From Undibacterium paludis (lineage in GTDB: Bacteria; Pseudomonadota; Gammaproteobacteria; Burkholderiales; Burkholderiaceae_D), in contig NZ_JAKZHX010000006.1 in assembly GCF_022568815.1 (NCBI RefSeq), positions 1 to 64,000 of the forward strand: a stretch of 64,000 nucleotides of DNA, in the 5' to 3' direction. Each line of letters starts with the position of its first letter. Position 1 is the first letter of the stretch. A program made the translations under genes and the position numbers. Of the stretch, positions 44,602 to 54,411 are shown in pieces. The notes beneath the pieces are model-generated. The model saw only the letters and a program-made list of their open reading frames with translations. It made no database searches and was not told where the DNA came from.

Positions 44602-47600
44602 TCAAACCCATTCAGCACTCAGACTTTCCGCCTGTTGTAATACTGTTTGTATCGCTTCTTCCTGCTGATCAGGCGGATACTTGTACTTGCGCAAAATCCG
44701 CTTGACCATCAGCCGCAGCTTGGCCCGCACACTTTCACGCTGTGACCAATCGACGCTGATGTTTTGACGAAGATTTTCAGTCAATTCATGGGCGATCAGC
44801 TTTAGTGTCTCATCACTCAGTTCGCGAACAGCCGATTCGTTATTGGCAAGTGCATCATAAAACCGGATTTCATCGTCAGTCAGGCCGAGTGCTTCATTGC
44901 GGCTGGCAGCCTCCTGGAACTTTTTCGCCATCTGTATCAGCTCTTCGATCACCTGTGCTGTTTCGATGGACCTGTTCTGATAGCGTTTGATGACGTCAGC
45001 CAGCAAGTCAGAGAATTTTTTGTTCTGCACGACATTGCCGCCAAACTTGCTCTTGATTTCACCTTCCAGCAAACGCTCCAGCAGTTCAACAGCCAGATTG
45101 CGTTCTGGCAGATTGCGTACCTCCGCTAAAAATTCATCATCGAGTAAACCGATATTGGGTTTATCCAGGCCGACTGCATCAAAAATATCCACGACTTGAT
45201 CAGAGACGACCGCAGAACCGATGATTTGCCGGATAGCCAGTTCGCGCTCTTCATCTGTTTTCTTCCTGGCGCTAATGTCGCGCTTGGTCAGCAGCACTTT
45301 AACAGCCTGGAAGAAGGCAACTTCTTCCCGCACAGCCTTGGCTTCATCCAGTGTGCAGCAGAGCGAAAATGCCTTGCTCATTGCCAATGCATGATCAGCC
45401 CAACGCTTTTTGCCCTCCTTGTCAGCCAGGACAAAGTTGGCAGCGCCAGCCAGCAGCTTGTGGCCCCCTGTCAGAAAATTGCTGTAGTCAAAACCGTTTA
45501 GCATGGCACGCAACACGTCCAGCTTTTCTTCAAGAACAGCATAGGCTTCGTGGGCATCGACAGTTGGCTTGCCCCGGCCATTGCTGGCGGTGTATTCCTT
45601 CAACGCCTGCTTGAGGTCATTGGCGATGCCGATATAGTCAACAACCAGACCGCCTTGCTTGTCTTTAAATACCCGGTTAACCCTTGCAATAGCCTGCATC
45701 AGATTATGACCCTTCATGGGCTTATCGACATACAGCGTATGCACACAAGGAGCGTCAAAGCCTGTGAGCCACATATCACGCACGATGACAAGACGCAGAG
45801 GGTCAGCCGGATTTTTGAAGCGTTTTTCAAGGTCTTTCTTGACCTGCTTGGAATAGATATGGGGTCGTAACAGCGGCTTGTCGCTGGCAGAACCTGTCAT
45901 CACAATCTTGATCGCACCCTTGGCTGGGTCTTCATCATGCCAGTCAGGGCGCAGCTTGATGATTTCGTTATACAAGTGAACGCAGATGTCGCGGCTCATG
46001 GCCACAACCATCGCTTTGCCGCTCTGTGCTGTAGATCGTTCTTCAAAATGAGCGACCAGATCAGTCGCCACCTGGCGTATGCGTGGTTCAGCACCAACCA
46101 CTTTTTCCAGTGCCGCCCATTTACTCTTCAGCTTGGACTGCTCGTCACCATCTTCATCTTCGGCAAGCTCATCGACTTCTGCATCCAGTTCGTCAAGCCC
46201 CGCTTCTTTTAATCCCAGCTTGGCAAGGCGTGATTCGTAGTAGATGGCAACCGTTGCACCATCTTCCCTGGCTTGCTGCATGTCATAGACATGGATATAG
46301 TCGCCAAACACGGCGCGGGTATCGCGGTCTTCACCAGAAACAGGGGTGCCAGTAAAGGCGACAAAGGTCGCATTGGGCAGTGCATCACGTAGATGCTGGG
46401 CATAGCCTACCTGATAGCCCTTGGCATCGCCCTTGAACTTGGCTTCAAAGCCATATTGGGTGCGGTGGGCTTCATCCGCAATCACCACGATATTGCTACG
46501 ATCAGACAGTACCGGGAAGCTGTCCTCATCCTCACCGGGCATGAACTTTTGAATAGTGGCAAACACGATGCCGCCGGATGGCCGGTTGCCCAGCTTGGCA
46601 CGCAAATCGCCACGGGTTCCTGCCTGCACAGGTTGTTCACGCAGCAGGTCTTGCGCCAGTGAAAACACGCCAAACAACTGTCCGTCCAAATCATTGCGGT
46701 CAGTGATAACAACAATGGTCGGGTTCTCCATCGCAGCTTCCCGCATCACCCGCGCAGCAAAGCAGGTCATGGTGATGCTCTTGCCGCTGCCTTGGGTATG
46801 CCATACCACACCGCCTTTATGACTGCCGCCAGGTCGTGATGCAGACACCACTTGTTCAATAGCAGCACGCACAGCGTGAAACTGATGATAGCCAGCGATT
46901 TTCTTGATCAGCCCACCATCATCTTCAAACAACACGAAGAAGCGCAAATAATCCAACAGGTATGCAGGAGCGAGAACACCACGTATCAGTGTTTCCAGCT
47001 CATTAAACTGCCCTAACGGGTCAATGGTGACGCCATCAATGGTTCGCCATTGCATAAAGCGTTCAGCATCACTAGACAACGAGCCTAAACGTGCTTCGCT
47101 GCCATCCGAGATAACCAGTATCTCGTTGTAATAAAACACATCCGGTATTTGCTCTTTGTAAGTCTGTATCTGGTCGAATGCTTTCCATATGTCGGCGTTT
47201 TCATCGGCGGGATTTTTCAGTTCCAGCAATACCAACGGCAGACCGTTGACGAACAAAATAATGTCCGGGCGGCGCGTGTGCTTGGGGCCTTTCAACGTGT
47301 ATTGATTGACGGCCAGCCATTCATTGGCGGCAACATCAGCAAAATCGACCAGCCGCACAAAGTCACCGCGTGTCTCGCCGTCTTTTTGATATTGGACTGG
47401 CACACCATTGACCAGCAGGCCGTGGAAGTGCCGGTTTGCAGACAGCATTGCCGGTATGCCCAGGTCCGTGATCTGCTTGAGTGCATCTTCACGGGCGACC
47501 AGCGGAATCGTGGGATTCAAACGGCTGATCGCACCGCGAACACGCTCAACAAGTAGTGGTTGCAGATAATTGCTGCGTTCCGGCGATTCACCATCTGGCG

Positions 47601-47682
47601 CAATTGTATAGCCGTTTATGTACTGGTAGCCAACTTCTTGCAACCAGCCCAAGGCTTCGTTTTCTAATTGGTCTTCGGTCAT
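44602..47682 (-). CDS. hsdR: Type I restriction enzyme R subunit
   Basis: 1026-residue motor and nuclease subunit. The PD-(D/E)XK site is Asp140, Glu154 and Lys156 (RRPD...LELK). Walker A is GSGKS near 298-302, the DEAH box is [10 protein letters not shown], and TGTP marks motif III. The C-terminal EcoR124-like helical domain follows. It cuts DNA after translocation, guided by HsdM/HsdS. It is the last gene of the operon, three bases after the SIR2 gene stop. Confidence 0.93.
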   Translation of the reverse strand: MTEDQLENEALGWLQEVGYQYINGYTIAPDGESPERSNYLQPLLVERVRGAISRLNPTIPLVAREDALKQITDLGIPAMLSANRHFHGLLVNGVPVQYQKDGETRGDFVRLVDFADVAANEWLAVNQYTLKGPKHTRRPDIILFVNGLPLVLLELKNPADENADIWKAFDQIQTYKEQIPDVFYYNEILVISDGSEARLGSLSSDAERFMQWRTIDGVTIDPLGQFNELETLIRGVLAPAYLLDYLRFFVLFEDDGGLIKKIAGYHQFHAVRAAIEQVVSASRPGGSHKGGVVWHTQGSGKSITMTCFAARVMREAAMENPTIVVITDRNDLDGQLFGVFSLAQDLLREQPVQAGTRGDLRAKLGNRPSGGIVFATIQKFMPGEDEDSFPVLSDRSNIVVIADEAHRTQYGFEAKFKGDAKGYQVGYAQHLRDALPNATFVAFTGTPVSGEDRDTRAVFGDYIHVYDMQQAREDGATVAIYYESRLAKLGLKEAGLDELDAEVDELAEDEDGDEQSKLKSKWAALEKVVGAEPRIRQVATDLVAHFEERSTAQSGKAMVVAMSRDICVHLYNEIIKLRPDWHDEDPAKGAIKIVMTGSASDKPLLRPHIYSKQVKKDLEKRFKNPADPLRLVIVRDMWLTGFDAPCVHTLYVDKPMKGHNLMQAIARVNRVFKDKQGGLVVDYIGIANDLKQALKEYTASNGRGKPTVDAHEAYAVLEEKLDVLRAMLNGFDYSNFLTGGHKLLAGAANFVLADKEGKKRWADHALAMSKAFSLCCTLDEAKAVREEVAFFQAVKVLLTKRDISARKKTDEERELAIRQIIGSAVVSDQVVDIFDAVGLDKPNIGLLDDEFLAEVRNLPERNLAVELLERLLEGEIKSKFGGNVVQNKKFSDLLADVIKRYQNRSIETAQVIEELIQMAKKFQEAASRNEALGLTDDEIRFYDALANNESAVRELSDETLKLIAHELTENLRQNISVDWSQRESVRAKLRLMVKRILRKYKYPPDQQEEAIQTVLQQAESLSAEWV

Positions 47683-47685
47683 GAG

Positions 47686-48753
47686 CTAGCTGGAAAAGAG
47701 TTTCAAAAGGAGTGCCTCAATTGCATCGTTATGATTACCTGCTGGATACCAGATCGGAAAAATATTGCATGCAGCAAGTTCACGTTGGCGCCTAACTCTT
47801 GCGACTTGATCAGGTTCCCCTCTTTCGTCCACTGGCATTGACAGGAAGGCATAATGTGCTGGAACGTTGTGGTGTCCGAGTTTTTTTGCAAATGCCTGCA
47901 TCTCGGTAAGAGTGCGATCTACTGAAAGACTACAACCAATAAACAGCAGAGTCGTTTGGGCACAAATAGCGTCAATCGAACTTGCAACTCCACCCGATTC
48001 TCCATAATGTTGGACATACTCAGATTTGGTAAGCACCCTACCTTTTGGTGAGCTAGCCTTCCCGTGAGCAAGTAGTAGGAACCTTTCTCGTTTTCCAAGC
48101 TGAACCCGAATATCATCCGCGTCATAGCCAATGATTTTTTCGGTAAATGCAAAGTTTGCTTCTTTGTAGGCACGCTCTACGACAGAATCGAAATTCGTCG
48201 TTATGACATTTTTTTTGAATATGTATGGCAGCATGCGTACCGGCCCAGAGAGCTGCCTCTCACTACCAAAGGCATTGTTAAAAACTTCATGAAAACCTTC
48301 GTTGAGATTGTCGCACAGCGCTTGTGCTGCCTCTTCATAAAGACCTGAGGAAAGCATTCTTTCGAATTCAGCCTCATCAAGAAGCGTTTGCTTTCGTTGC
48401 TGCCTTAAGAAATTTGTCCAACCTGGATATCCACAAGGAATAGACATGCCAGCCCCTACAAAAGGGACAACACTTCCCTTTTTAAACATCTCGCTTAATT
48501 TCAAGAAGCGCTCTTCGAGTTCATATTCTCGCAAAAAATCTTCAGCAGATTCACATTTCAACGCTAAACGATCTTCGAACCAAGAATCAAAAACTTCCTC
48601 AAGGATGGGGTTACTACCATCTGTCAATTCCGCTAGTTCAAGAATTTCCTTAGGTGTCCAAGTCCGATGTCTAATTGCAACTTGCCCATTCTCAACACGA
48701 AGATTCTCATTACCAGACAAATCATCAAAAAACTCGTCATAGAGAAATTTCAT
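47686..48753 (-). CDS. SIR2-like NADase-domain protein inside the type I R-M operon
   Basis: 355-residue protein. A helical N-terminal part (1-90) leads to a SIR2-like fold: GAGMS at 100-104, TTNFD at 185-189 with Asn187, and HG at 230-231, the residues that bind and cleave NAD in defence SIR2 proteins (as in ThsA, DSR and SIR2-HerA families). LLFIGCSLSVDRT near 269-281 is the second NAD-site region. There is no deacetylase-type zinc cluster. It overlaps hsdS by ATGA and lies three bases before hsdR, so it is co-translated with the restriction system. More AT-rich than the flanking hsd genes by eye. Confidence 0.8.
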   Translation of the reverse strand: MKFLYDEFFDDLSGNENLRVENGQVAIRHRTWTPKEILELAELTDGSNPILEEVFDSWFEDRLALKCESAEDFLREYELEERFLKLSEMFKKGSVVPFVGAGMSIPCGYPGWTNFLRQQRKQTLLDEAEFERMLSSGLYEEAAQALCDNLNEGFHEVFNNAFGSERQLSGPVRMLPYIFKKNVITTNFDSVVERAYKEANFAFTEKIIGYDADDIRVQLGKRERFLLLAHGKASSPKGRVLTKSEYVQHYGESGGVASSIDAICAQTTLLFIGCSLSVDRTLTEMQAFAKKLGHHNVPAHYAFLSMPVDERGEPDQVARVRRQRELAACNIFPIWYPAGNHNDAIEALLLKLFSS

Positions 48754-50000
48754 GACGCATTCTCCGGCAAATGCAATTTTCCAGAAATAAGGCGTGGCAA
48801 TAACGTATTGCGCAAGGAGGCAATGTGTTCGGCTCGCTCACTTTGAGCATGAATCTGTTCGTAGAGTGGCGATACTACCGCCTCGAATTTGGTTAGAATT
48901 TCTATCGGTGGAATAATTCCAAGTTCAGCACCTAAGTCTCGCTGAGTAAGAAGTGGTTGAGTCGAACCTCGATTTAACGTGCTTACATCAATTGACCGTG
49001 TCCAATGTAAGCAGAATGTGAATGCCGCAGGCTCTAATGGGGTCAGCACAAGCACATTATCCGAAGCCCAGAATGGAGGGTAAGCGATATGCACTTTTCC
49101 AAGTGTACCAACCCGTCCCGTGACAATTCGTGGCTCATCAAACAATGATGTGGATGTATAGCCAATAGGTCCCGCACCGCCGTACAATGGAACGCTGAAT
49201 GTTTCTGTTAATTTATCACTTCTGTCGGATGGCCTCTTTCCACTTGAAATCGAACAGATATCAGCTAACTTTCCAACTCGCCAAGTCTTCGGCACCATTC
49301 CAAATTGAGACTCGTCAAAACCATCAGGGAACAGTGCTGCGGTTGCTTCGTCCATGCCTTCCGGCATTTGGCCTTGCTGCTTGGCACGGACTGGATCGAA
49401 ATCTACGAACCATGACTTGAACAGGGCTTGGGCGATGGCTTCGAGCGTGGCATTGGTTTCACGTAGGAGGGTGATGCGATCGTCAAGCAGACTCAACATA
49501 CTGGCGATAGAACGTTGTTTGTCAAGCGGGGGAATGACTACGGGAGTTTTCCGCAAGATACCTAAATTCGTGTGTGGTACGCCAGTTTGAATTGCCGAAT
49601 TAAAAATGTACTTGAGTTGCTCTTCGGTCTTGAAAAGGTAGTAAATGAAATTCACATCTGCCTTTTGCGGGTCCAACGTGATTTTCATTTGGCTTTGGGA
49701 GACTATATATTCTGTATACGGTGTCTTTGGAACTATGGAAACCTGTCCTAATGTGCCGCGTTGGGTAAATACTAAGTCACCCGGCCTTGCCTTGTTCTGT
49801 GCAAGACTTTCGGCCTTTTCCGGGGACACAAATACAAAATCACCTTGTACCCACTTTTCGCCCATATTCTGACCGCGAATTACCGGTATCCCAAATTCAG
49901 CATAATCTTTGGAAACAAGGTTGGAGCCGAACGGTCCGCCGGCAATCGCGTTCTTTATCGGTGCAGCAAGGGCTTCAAGATTTCGGGTTTCAAAACTCAT
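48750..50000 (-). CDS. hsdS: Type I restriction enzyme specificity subunit
   Basis: 416-residue DNA-recognition subunit with two target-recognition domains, roughly 5-150 and 205-350. They are separated by a central conserved helix with LDDRITLLRETNATLEAIAQALFKSWFVDFDP (read with breaks) near 165-195. The C-terminal RNTLLPRLISGKL is the second conserved spacer. ATG 50000 follows GGAGGG by seven bases, better than the upstream TTG 50006. It overlaps hsdM by eleven bases. Recognition sequence not predictable. Confidence 0.9.
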   Translation of the reverse strand: MSFETRNLEALAAPIKNAIAGGPFGSNLVSKDYAEFGIPVIRGQNMGEKWVQGDFVFVSPEKAESLAQNKARPGDLVFTQRGTLGQVSIVPKTPYTEYIVSQSQMKITLDPQKADVNFIYYLFKTEEQLKYIFNSAIQTGVPHTNLGILRKTPVVIPPLDKQRSIASMLSLLDDRITLLRETNATLEAIAQALFKSWFVDFDPVRAKQQGQMPEGMDEATAALFPDGFDESQFGMVPKTWRVGKLADICSISSGKRPSDRSDKLTETFSVPLYGGAGPIGYTSTSLFDEPRIVTGRVGTLGKVHIAYPPFWASDNVLVLTPLEPAAFTFCLHWTRSIDVSTLNRGSTQPLLTQRDLGAELGIIPPIEILTKFEAVVSPLYEQIHAQSERAEHIASLRNTLLPRLISGKLHLPENAS

Positions 50001-51543
50001 ACCCAAGCCCTCCGAGCTTCTGACGGATCAACGCATCAAGTTCTGCACTCTTCGCCATTTGTTCGCCAAGCTTTTCAGTCAGCTTCTGCATCTTGTCGGC
50101 AAATGCTTCGTCGTCGTCTTCGACTTCTTCAGCACCAACATATCGACCTGGAGTAAGCACATGGCCATGCTCTGCTATTTCAGCTAGCGGAACACTGCGG
50201 CAATAACCGGGGATGTCTGCATAGGCATCGGTACCTTCTCCACGCCATGCGGCAACAGTTGCTGCAATACGATCGTCTATGACTTTGTCAGTCAATTCGC
50301 ACTGCACACGACTGATCATCCTACCTAACTTGCGTGCATCAATAAACAGAACTTCGCCTTTGCGTGCCGTCTTTTGCTTGGCAAGGAACCAAAGACAAGC
50401 CGGAATTTGCGTATTGAAGAACAACTGGCCGGGCAAGGCAATCATGACTTCGATCACATCCGCATCGACCATTGCACGTCGAATGTCGCCTTCGCTGTTT
50501 TGGCTGGAACTCATGCTGCCGTTGGCCAGCACGATACCGGCACGGCCTGTAGGCTTCAGGTGATACAGCATGTGCTGCAACCACGCATAGTTGGCATTGC
50601 CTTGTGGCGGTGTGCCATATACCCAGCGGGGGTCACCTTCCAGGCTGCCATGCCACCAGTCGCTGATGTTGAATGGAGGGTTGGCGAGCACAAAATCGGC
50701 GCGCAAGTCTGGGTGCTTATTGCGGGTAAATGTGTCTGCAGGTTCTGGGCCAAGGTTATAGTCTATGCCGCGAATAGCCAGGTTCATTGCCGCCAGCCGC
50801 CATGTGGTGGGATTGGCTTCTTGCCCGTAGATGCTGACATCGCCCAGCTTGCCGCCGTGGGCTTCGATGAAACGCTCTGACTGCACGAACATACCACCAG
50901 AGCCACAGCAAGGGTCATACACCTTGCCATGATGTGGCGCCAGCACAGCAACCAGCGTTTTGACAATACTGGCTGGCGTGTAGAACTGCCCGCCACGCTT
51001 GCCTTCTGCATTGGCGAACATGCCCAGGAAGTATTCGTACACCTGGCCGAGCACATCACGGGCAGTGCTGGCATTTTCGCCAAAGCCTATGGTGGAGACC
51101 AGATCAACCAGTTCGCCCAGCTTGCCATCAGGCAGTTGAGCGCGGGCGTAGCGTTTATCGAGTATGCCCTTGAGTTTTGGGTTTTCAACTTCGATGATGG
51201 ACAAGGCATCGTCTATGCGTTTGCCTATGTCTGATTGCTTTGCATTGGCGCGCAGGCTCTCCCAGCGTGCGGCTTCTGGCACCCAGAATACATTGACCTC
51301 GCGGTAGTAGTCGCGGTCTTCCAGTTCTTCGGCCAGCAGCTCAGCGTCAGCATCTTGCAGGTAGTAATCGTCATTCTGATCGGCAAAGCGGCGGGTGAGT
51401 TCTTCGCGGCGGCTCTGGAAGGTATCAGAGATGTACTTGACAAAGATCAGGCCAAGAACCAGATGTTTGTATTCGGCGGCGTCCATGTTGGCGCGGAGCT
51501 TGTCAGCCGTCGCCCAGAGTGTTTTTTTGATGTCGTCAATCAT
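49990..51543 (-). CDS. hsdM: Type I restriction-modification DNA methyltransferase subunit
   Basis: 517-residue N6-adenine methyltransferase. Motif I DPCCGSGG is at 210-217 and motif IV NPPF at 288-291. The N-terminal helical domain (SDTFQSRREELTRRF near 39-53) is that of type I HsdM. It uses SAM to protect host sites and forms the core with HsdS. First gene of hsdM-hsdS-sir2-hsdR. The 240-base region upstream, shared with the putative regulator gene behind it, must hold the promoter. Confidence 0.93.
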   Translation of the reverse strand: MIDDIKKTLWATADKLRANMDAAEYKHLVLGLIFVKYISDTFQSRREELTRRFADQNDDYYLQDADAELLAEELEDRDYYREVNVFWVPEAARWESLRANAKQSDIGKRIDDALSIIEVENPKLKGILDKRYARAQLPDGKLGELVDLVSTIGFGENASTARDVLGQVYEYFLGMFANAEGKRGGQFYTPASIVKTLVAVLAPHHGKVYDPCCGSGGMFVQSERFIEAHGGKLGDVSIYGQEANPTTWRLAAMNLAIRGIDYNLGPEPADTFTRNKHPDLRADFVLANPPFNISDWWHGSLEGDPRWVYGTPPQGNANYAWLQHMLYHLKPTGRAGIVLANGSMSSSQNSEGDIRRAMVDADVIEVMIALPGQLFFNTQIPACLWFLAKQKTARKGEVLFIDARKLGRMISRVQCELTDKVIDDRIAATVAAWRGEGTDAYADIPGYCRSVPLAEIAEHGHVLTPGRYVGAEEVEDDDEAFADKMQKLTEKLGEQMAKSAELDALIRQKLGGLGYEF

Positions 51544-51783
51544 AGGGTGTTCTATTTTTTGTCCAGCTTTGGGTGTTGCTTGATTGCCCGGTCGTTTTTA
51601 CCATGTTTCTGGAGTTTGCATTTGACTTCATGCAAAGCTGTTCGCGGTAATTTGACTCGTTAAGTTACTGAATCAAGCTTACCGGGCATTTTGTGTTGTT
51701 TATGCTTATTTTGCAATGGATGTATTGGCCCGGCCTGGTTCTGATGCTCCATGTAGCTTTGATGTTGAGTTGCAGGTCTTCTG

Positions 51784-52197
51784 TTAATTATTCCTGCAAT
51801 CGTCGGCAAGCTTCCATTCGCTATCGCCTGGCCGCTTGATCCACAAGTCGCGCCATGCATTGCGGCTGCTTTTGGTAATCATATTTGCGAGGTTGCCGGG
51901 GGAGGTTGTTTTGCCTTGATAAATAATCTCATCACCTTCTACCTGTGCATAGAAGTAGGCTCCCTTGTATTGCATGCGAATCTCTGTGTTGTGCGGCAAA
52001 AATAAGGACTTCCATTGGTAACCCTGCATGCTGCTTTTCGCCAGTAATTCTGGTTTCCAGCTTGCGTTTTCCATCCAGTAGTCGATTGCATTTTGAATGA
52101 CATACACTGGATCGCTAGGGTCATTGTTACTTCTCAGAAAATCTGTCAACTCTAAAAACAACTCGGTTGGAATTGGTACGGATATATTCGTTTTCAT
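51784..52197 (-). CDS. Putative RHH plus RAMA-like protein upstream of hsdM
   Basis: 137-residue protein. The first 50 residues (MKTNISVPIPTELFLEL...) look like a ribbon-helix-helix DNA-binding start. The C-terminal part, GKTTSPGNLANMITKSSRNAWRDLW (with breaks), resembles a RAMA-type domain: YRG, SLSxxA and NGWxxW elements, found near methyltransferases. It reads toward hsdM. It could be a control protein of the R-M operon or an accessory reader. Both assignments are from pattern memory. Confidence 0.5.
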   Translation of the reverse strand: MKTNISVPIPTELFLELTDFLRSNNDPSDPVYVIQNAIDYWMENASWKPELLAKSSMQGYQWKSLFLPHNTEIRMQYKGAYFYAQVEGDEIIYQGKTTSPGNLANMITKSSRNAWRDLWIKRPGDSEWKLADDCRNN

Positions 52198-52449
52198 ACT
52201 TTTTTCTCCTTGTTTTTACTTTTAATGAGTTTGCGCTTTGAAAAAAGTAAAGTCAAGCAAGAAATAGTTTTAAAGAGTTATTTTCAGTTTTTGAGGGTAT
52301 TAGGCAACTTTCGCTGCCATTCGTTCCGCGAAGATGAAACTCGCGCTCGTTTGAATGTGTTCGCTAGTCTGCATGCACAGAATAGGTGTTCACAGCAATT
52401 GTGTCACCAGTGGTGAGACAATTTTGCTATCTTAATAATCGGGATAAAG

Positions 52450-52761
52450 GTGGGGGTGGAGGCGTCGGCAGAAATCATTGCCAAGAAATTTTTCCATTGC
52501 GGTGATCGCCTACAAGCTTGGGACATGTTTGAGTTTGCACTCGTGGCAGAAAAAGAACCTTGGGACTTACTAGCAACAAGTCATTTTTTTAGTCGAGCAT
52601 TTAAAGGCGACCAATACTATTCTGCATGGCGTACGGGTTTACTGCGTAAGCAGTTTGACGCTATCGATACAATCGACTGCGTACCAATTTTTGATTATGT
52701 GCGTGAGCTCGTGCTGAGGCAGTTGAGTGAGTGTGCGGATTATTTGCTAAAGAATCCGTAG
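52450..52761 (+). pseudogene. C-terminal fragment of an AbiEii-type nucleotidyltransferase toxin
   Basis: 103-residue frame starting at GTG. SAEIIAKKF...GDRLQAWDMFEFALV resembles the C-terminal E-I-L-A-K-K...ARDLFDLA block of AbiEii/AbiGii nucleotidyltransferases. The N-terminal catalytic domain (GGT or GS...D-x-D) is absent and nothing of it is seen in the 250 bases upstream; no AbiEi antitoxin is seen. Probably a degraded type IV toxin-antitoxin remnant in this defence island. Confidence 0.45.
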
Positions 52762-52826
52762 TTTAAAAATAAGCTGGAGCATAGAAGCAAAAAAGGCTCT
52801 CAGATTGAGAGCCTTACGAATGCTTT

Positions 52827-52911
52827 TGGTGCCGAGAGCCGGAATCGAACCGGCACGCCTTGCGGCGCGGGATTTTGAGTCCCGTGCGTCTACCTATTCC
52901 GCCATCTCGGC
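52827..52911 (-). tRNA. tRNA-Leu (anticodon CAA)
   Basis: On the minus strand the acceptor stem GCCGAGA pairs with TCTCGGC, and the chain ends with an encoded CCA. The anticodon loop CTCAAAA gives anticodon CAA, reading UUG. The long variable arm (CGCCGCAAGGCG region) fits a class II tRNA. The T-loop GGTTCGATTCC is intact. It marks the right edge of the defence island. Confidence 0.93.
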
Positions 52912-52986
52912 AACGCAGAACGCGATTATGACAGAACTGTTTTTCTTTTGCAAGCGGGCCTGTCCTTGCTGCCCTTGTGCAGGGGT

Positions 52987-54411
52987 TTATGGTGAGCGGT
53001 CGGGGTGTTCAAAATTGACATTTCTGCGCCACATGGCGGGGGTGGGGAAGCGTTTCTGGACGATGCGCAGGTAGTACCACAGGCAAAAGGCGACGATGGC
53101 CAGGCTGGTGCTGTTGGCCATCCAGAAGCCGGCTGCGCCGCGCAGGAATGCGGGGCTGATGTTGTAGGGGTCGAGGCCGAGGATGAAGCCGCCGCCCAGG
53201 CCGCAACCCCATAACGCAAAGGCGTAGAGGATGGTGGGCACGATGGCGATTTTGTAGGCGCGCAGGATGAAGGCAGTGGTGACCTGTATCGCATCAAAAA
53301 TCTGGTACACCGAAATAAAGGTGAACAGCGGGAAGGCGGCTGCGATGATAATGGGATTGGATGTGTAGGCATGCAAGATCAGGTCGCGGGAAAACCAGAT
53401 GGTGATGCCGATTGGTACTGCCAGCATGGCTGCCAGGATGATGCCTGCATTGCCGGTGACGCGGGCGGCCTGCATTTGCTTGGCGCCTATGGCCTGGGCG
53501 ACCAGGGTGCCGGTGGCGCTGGCGATGGCGAGCGGCAGCATGTAGAGGATGGTGCCAAAGTTGGCGGTCAGTTGGTGGCCGGATACAGCCACTTCACCCA
53601 GGCGGGCGATGAACAGGGCCATGAAGGCAAAGGCGGTGACTTCGATGAGGTAGCTAAGCCCCATGGGTATGCCCAGGTGCAGCAGGCTGCGCAGGGCTTT
53701 CCAGTTGGGTTTGACGAAGCCTGTGCCAAATAGTACAAACAATTCATAATATTTGACGTGCTTCAACATGAGCCAGCCGGTGATGAGCATGAGCCAGGCA
53801 TTGACGGCGGTGGCGGCTGCGCAGCCGGGGCCACCCATGGCGGGTATGCCCAGGCCGCCAAAGATGAACAGGGTGTTGAGCGGGATTTTGATGGCGAGTG
53901 CGGCAAGCTGGATTGCCATGACCATCTTGGGGCGGCCAACCGCGTTATTGAGTGCGCCATAAATCCTGAAGCCCAGGGTGGCGGGCAGGGCGATGGCCAG
54001 TATCTGCAAGTATTGCGCGGCTTTGCTGTTGAGGCTGCTGGAAGCCTGGGCGATGTTGAGCAGCCCTTGCGGGAATAGCAAAATCAGGCAGCCTATGCAG
54101 GCGAGAAAAAAGCCCAGCCAGACGCCTTGCTTGATTTCTGCCCCTATCTGTTTGAATTTGCGTGCGCCAAACAGTTGCCCGACAACCGGCGAAATCGCTT
54201 GCAATATGCCATTGAGGCCGACAAAGATGCTGACATAAATCGAGATGCCGATGGAGAGTGCGGCCAGGTCCGTTGCCGAGAAGCGCGAGGTCATGGCGGT
54301 GTCGATCACCCCATTGCCCACCACGGCCATCTGGCCCACCATCATGGGCCAGGACAGGGAGGCGATACGCTTGATGTTGCCGCTCAGCGTGCTGGGGTGT
54401 TCGGTCTTCAT
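52987..54411 (-). CDS. MATE family multidrug efflux transporter
   Basis: 474-residue 12-helix transporter of the NorM type, exporting cationic drugs with Na+ or H+. The N-terminal SWPMMVGQMAVVGNGVIDTAM is typical, and a second MATE repeat begins near residue 240. ATG 54411 overlaps the stop of the upstream glycosyltransferase (TGATG). Read with that gene as a pair; a functional link is not obvious. Confidence 0.85.
   Translation of the reverse strand: MKTEHPSTLSGNIKRIASLSWPMMVGQMAVVGNGVIDTAMTSRFSATDLAALSIGISIYVSIFVGLNGILQAISPVVGQLFGARKFKQIGAEIKQGVWLGFFLACIGCLILLFPQGLLNIAQASSSLNSKAAQYLQILAIALPATLGFRIYGALNNAVGRPKMVMAIQLAALAIKIPLNTLFIFGGLGIPAMGGPGCAAATAVNAWLMLITGWLMLKHVKYYELFVLFGTGFVKPNWKALRSLLHLGIPMGLSYLIEVTAFAFMALFIARLGEVAVSGHQLTANFGTILYMLPLAIASATGTLVAQAIGAKQMQAARVTGNAGIILAAMLAVPIGITIWFSRDLILHAYTSNPIIIAAAFPLFTFISVYQIFDAIQVTTAFILRAYKIAIVPTILYAFALWGCGLGGGFILGLDPYNISPAFLRGAAGFWMANSTSLAIVAFCLWYYLRIVQKRFPTPAMWRRNVNFEHPDRSP

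Noticed and set aside
52210-52416. 68-residue frame between the RAMA-like gene and the AbiEii fragment
   Set aside because: No family resemblance and no good initiation signal; it could be decayed sequence but cannot be supported.
52827-52911. Possible att site with duplicated tRNA 3' end
   Set aside because: No second copy of the tRNA-Leu 3' segment was noticed in the window.
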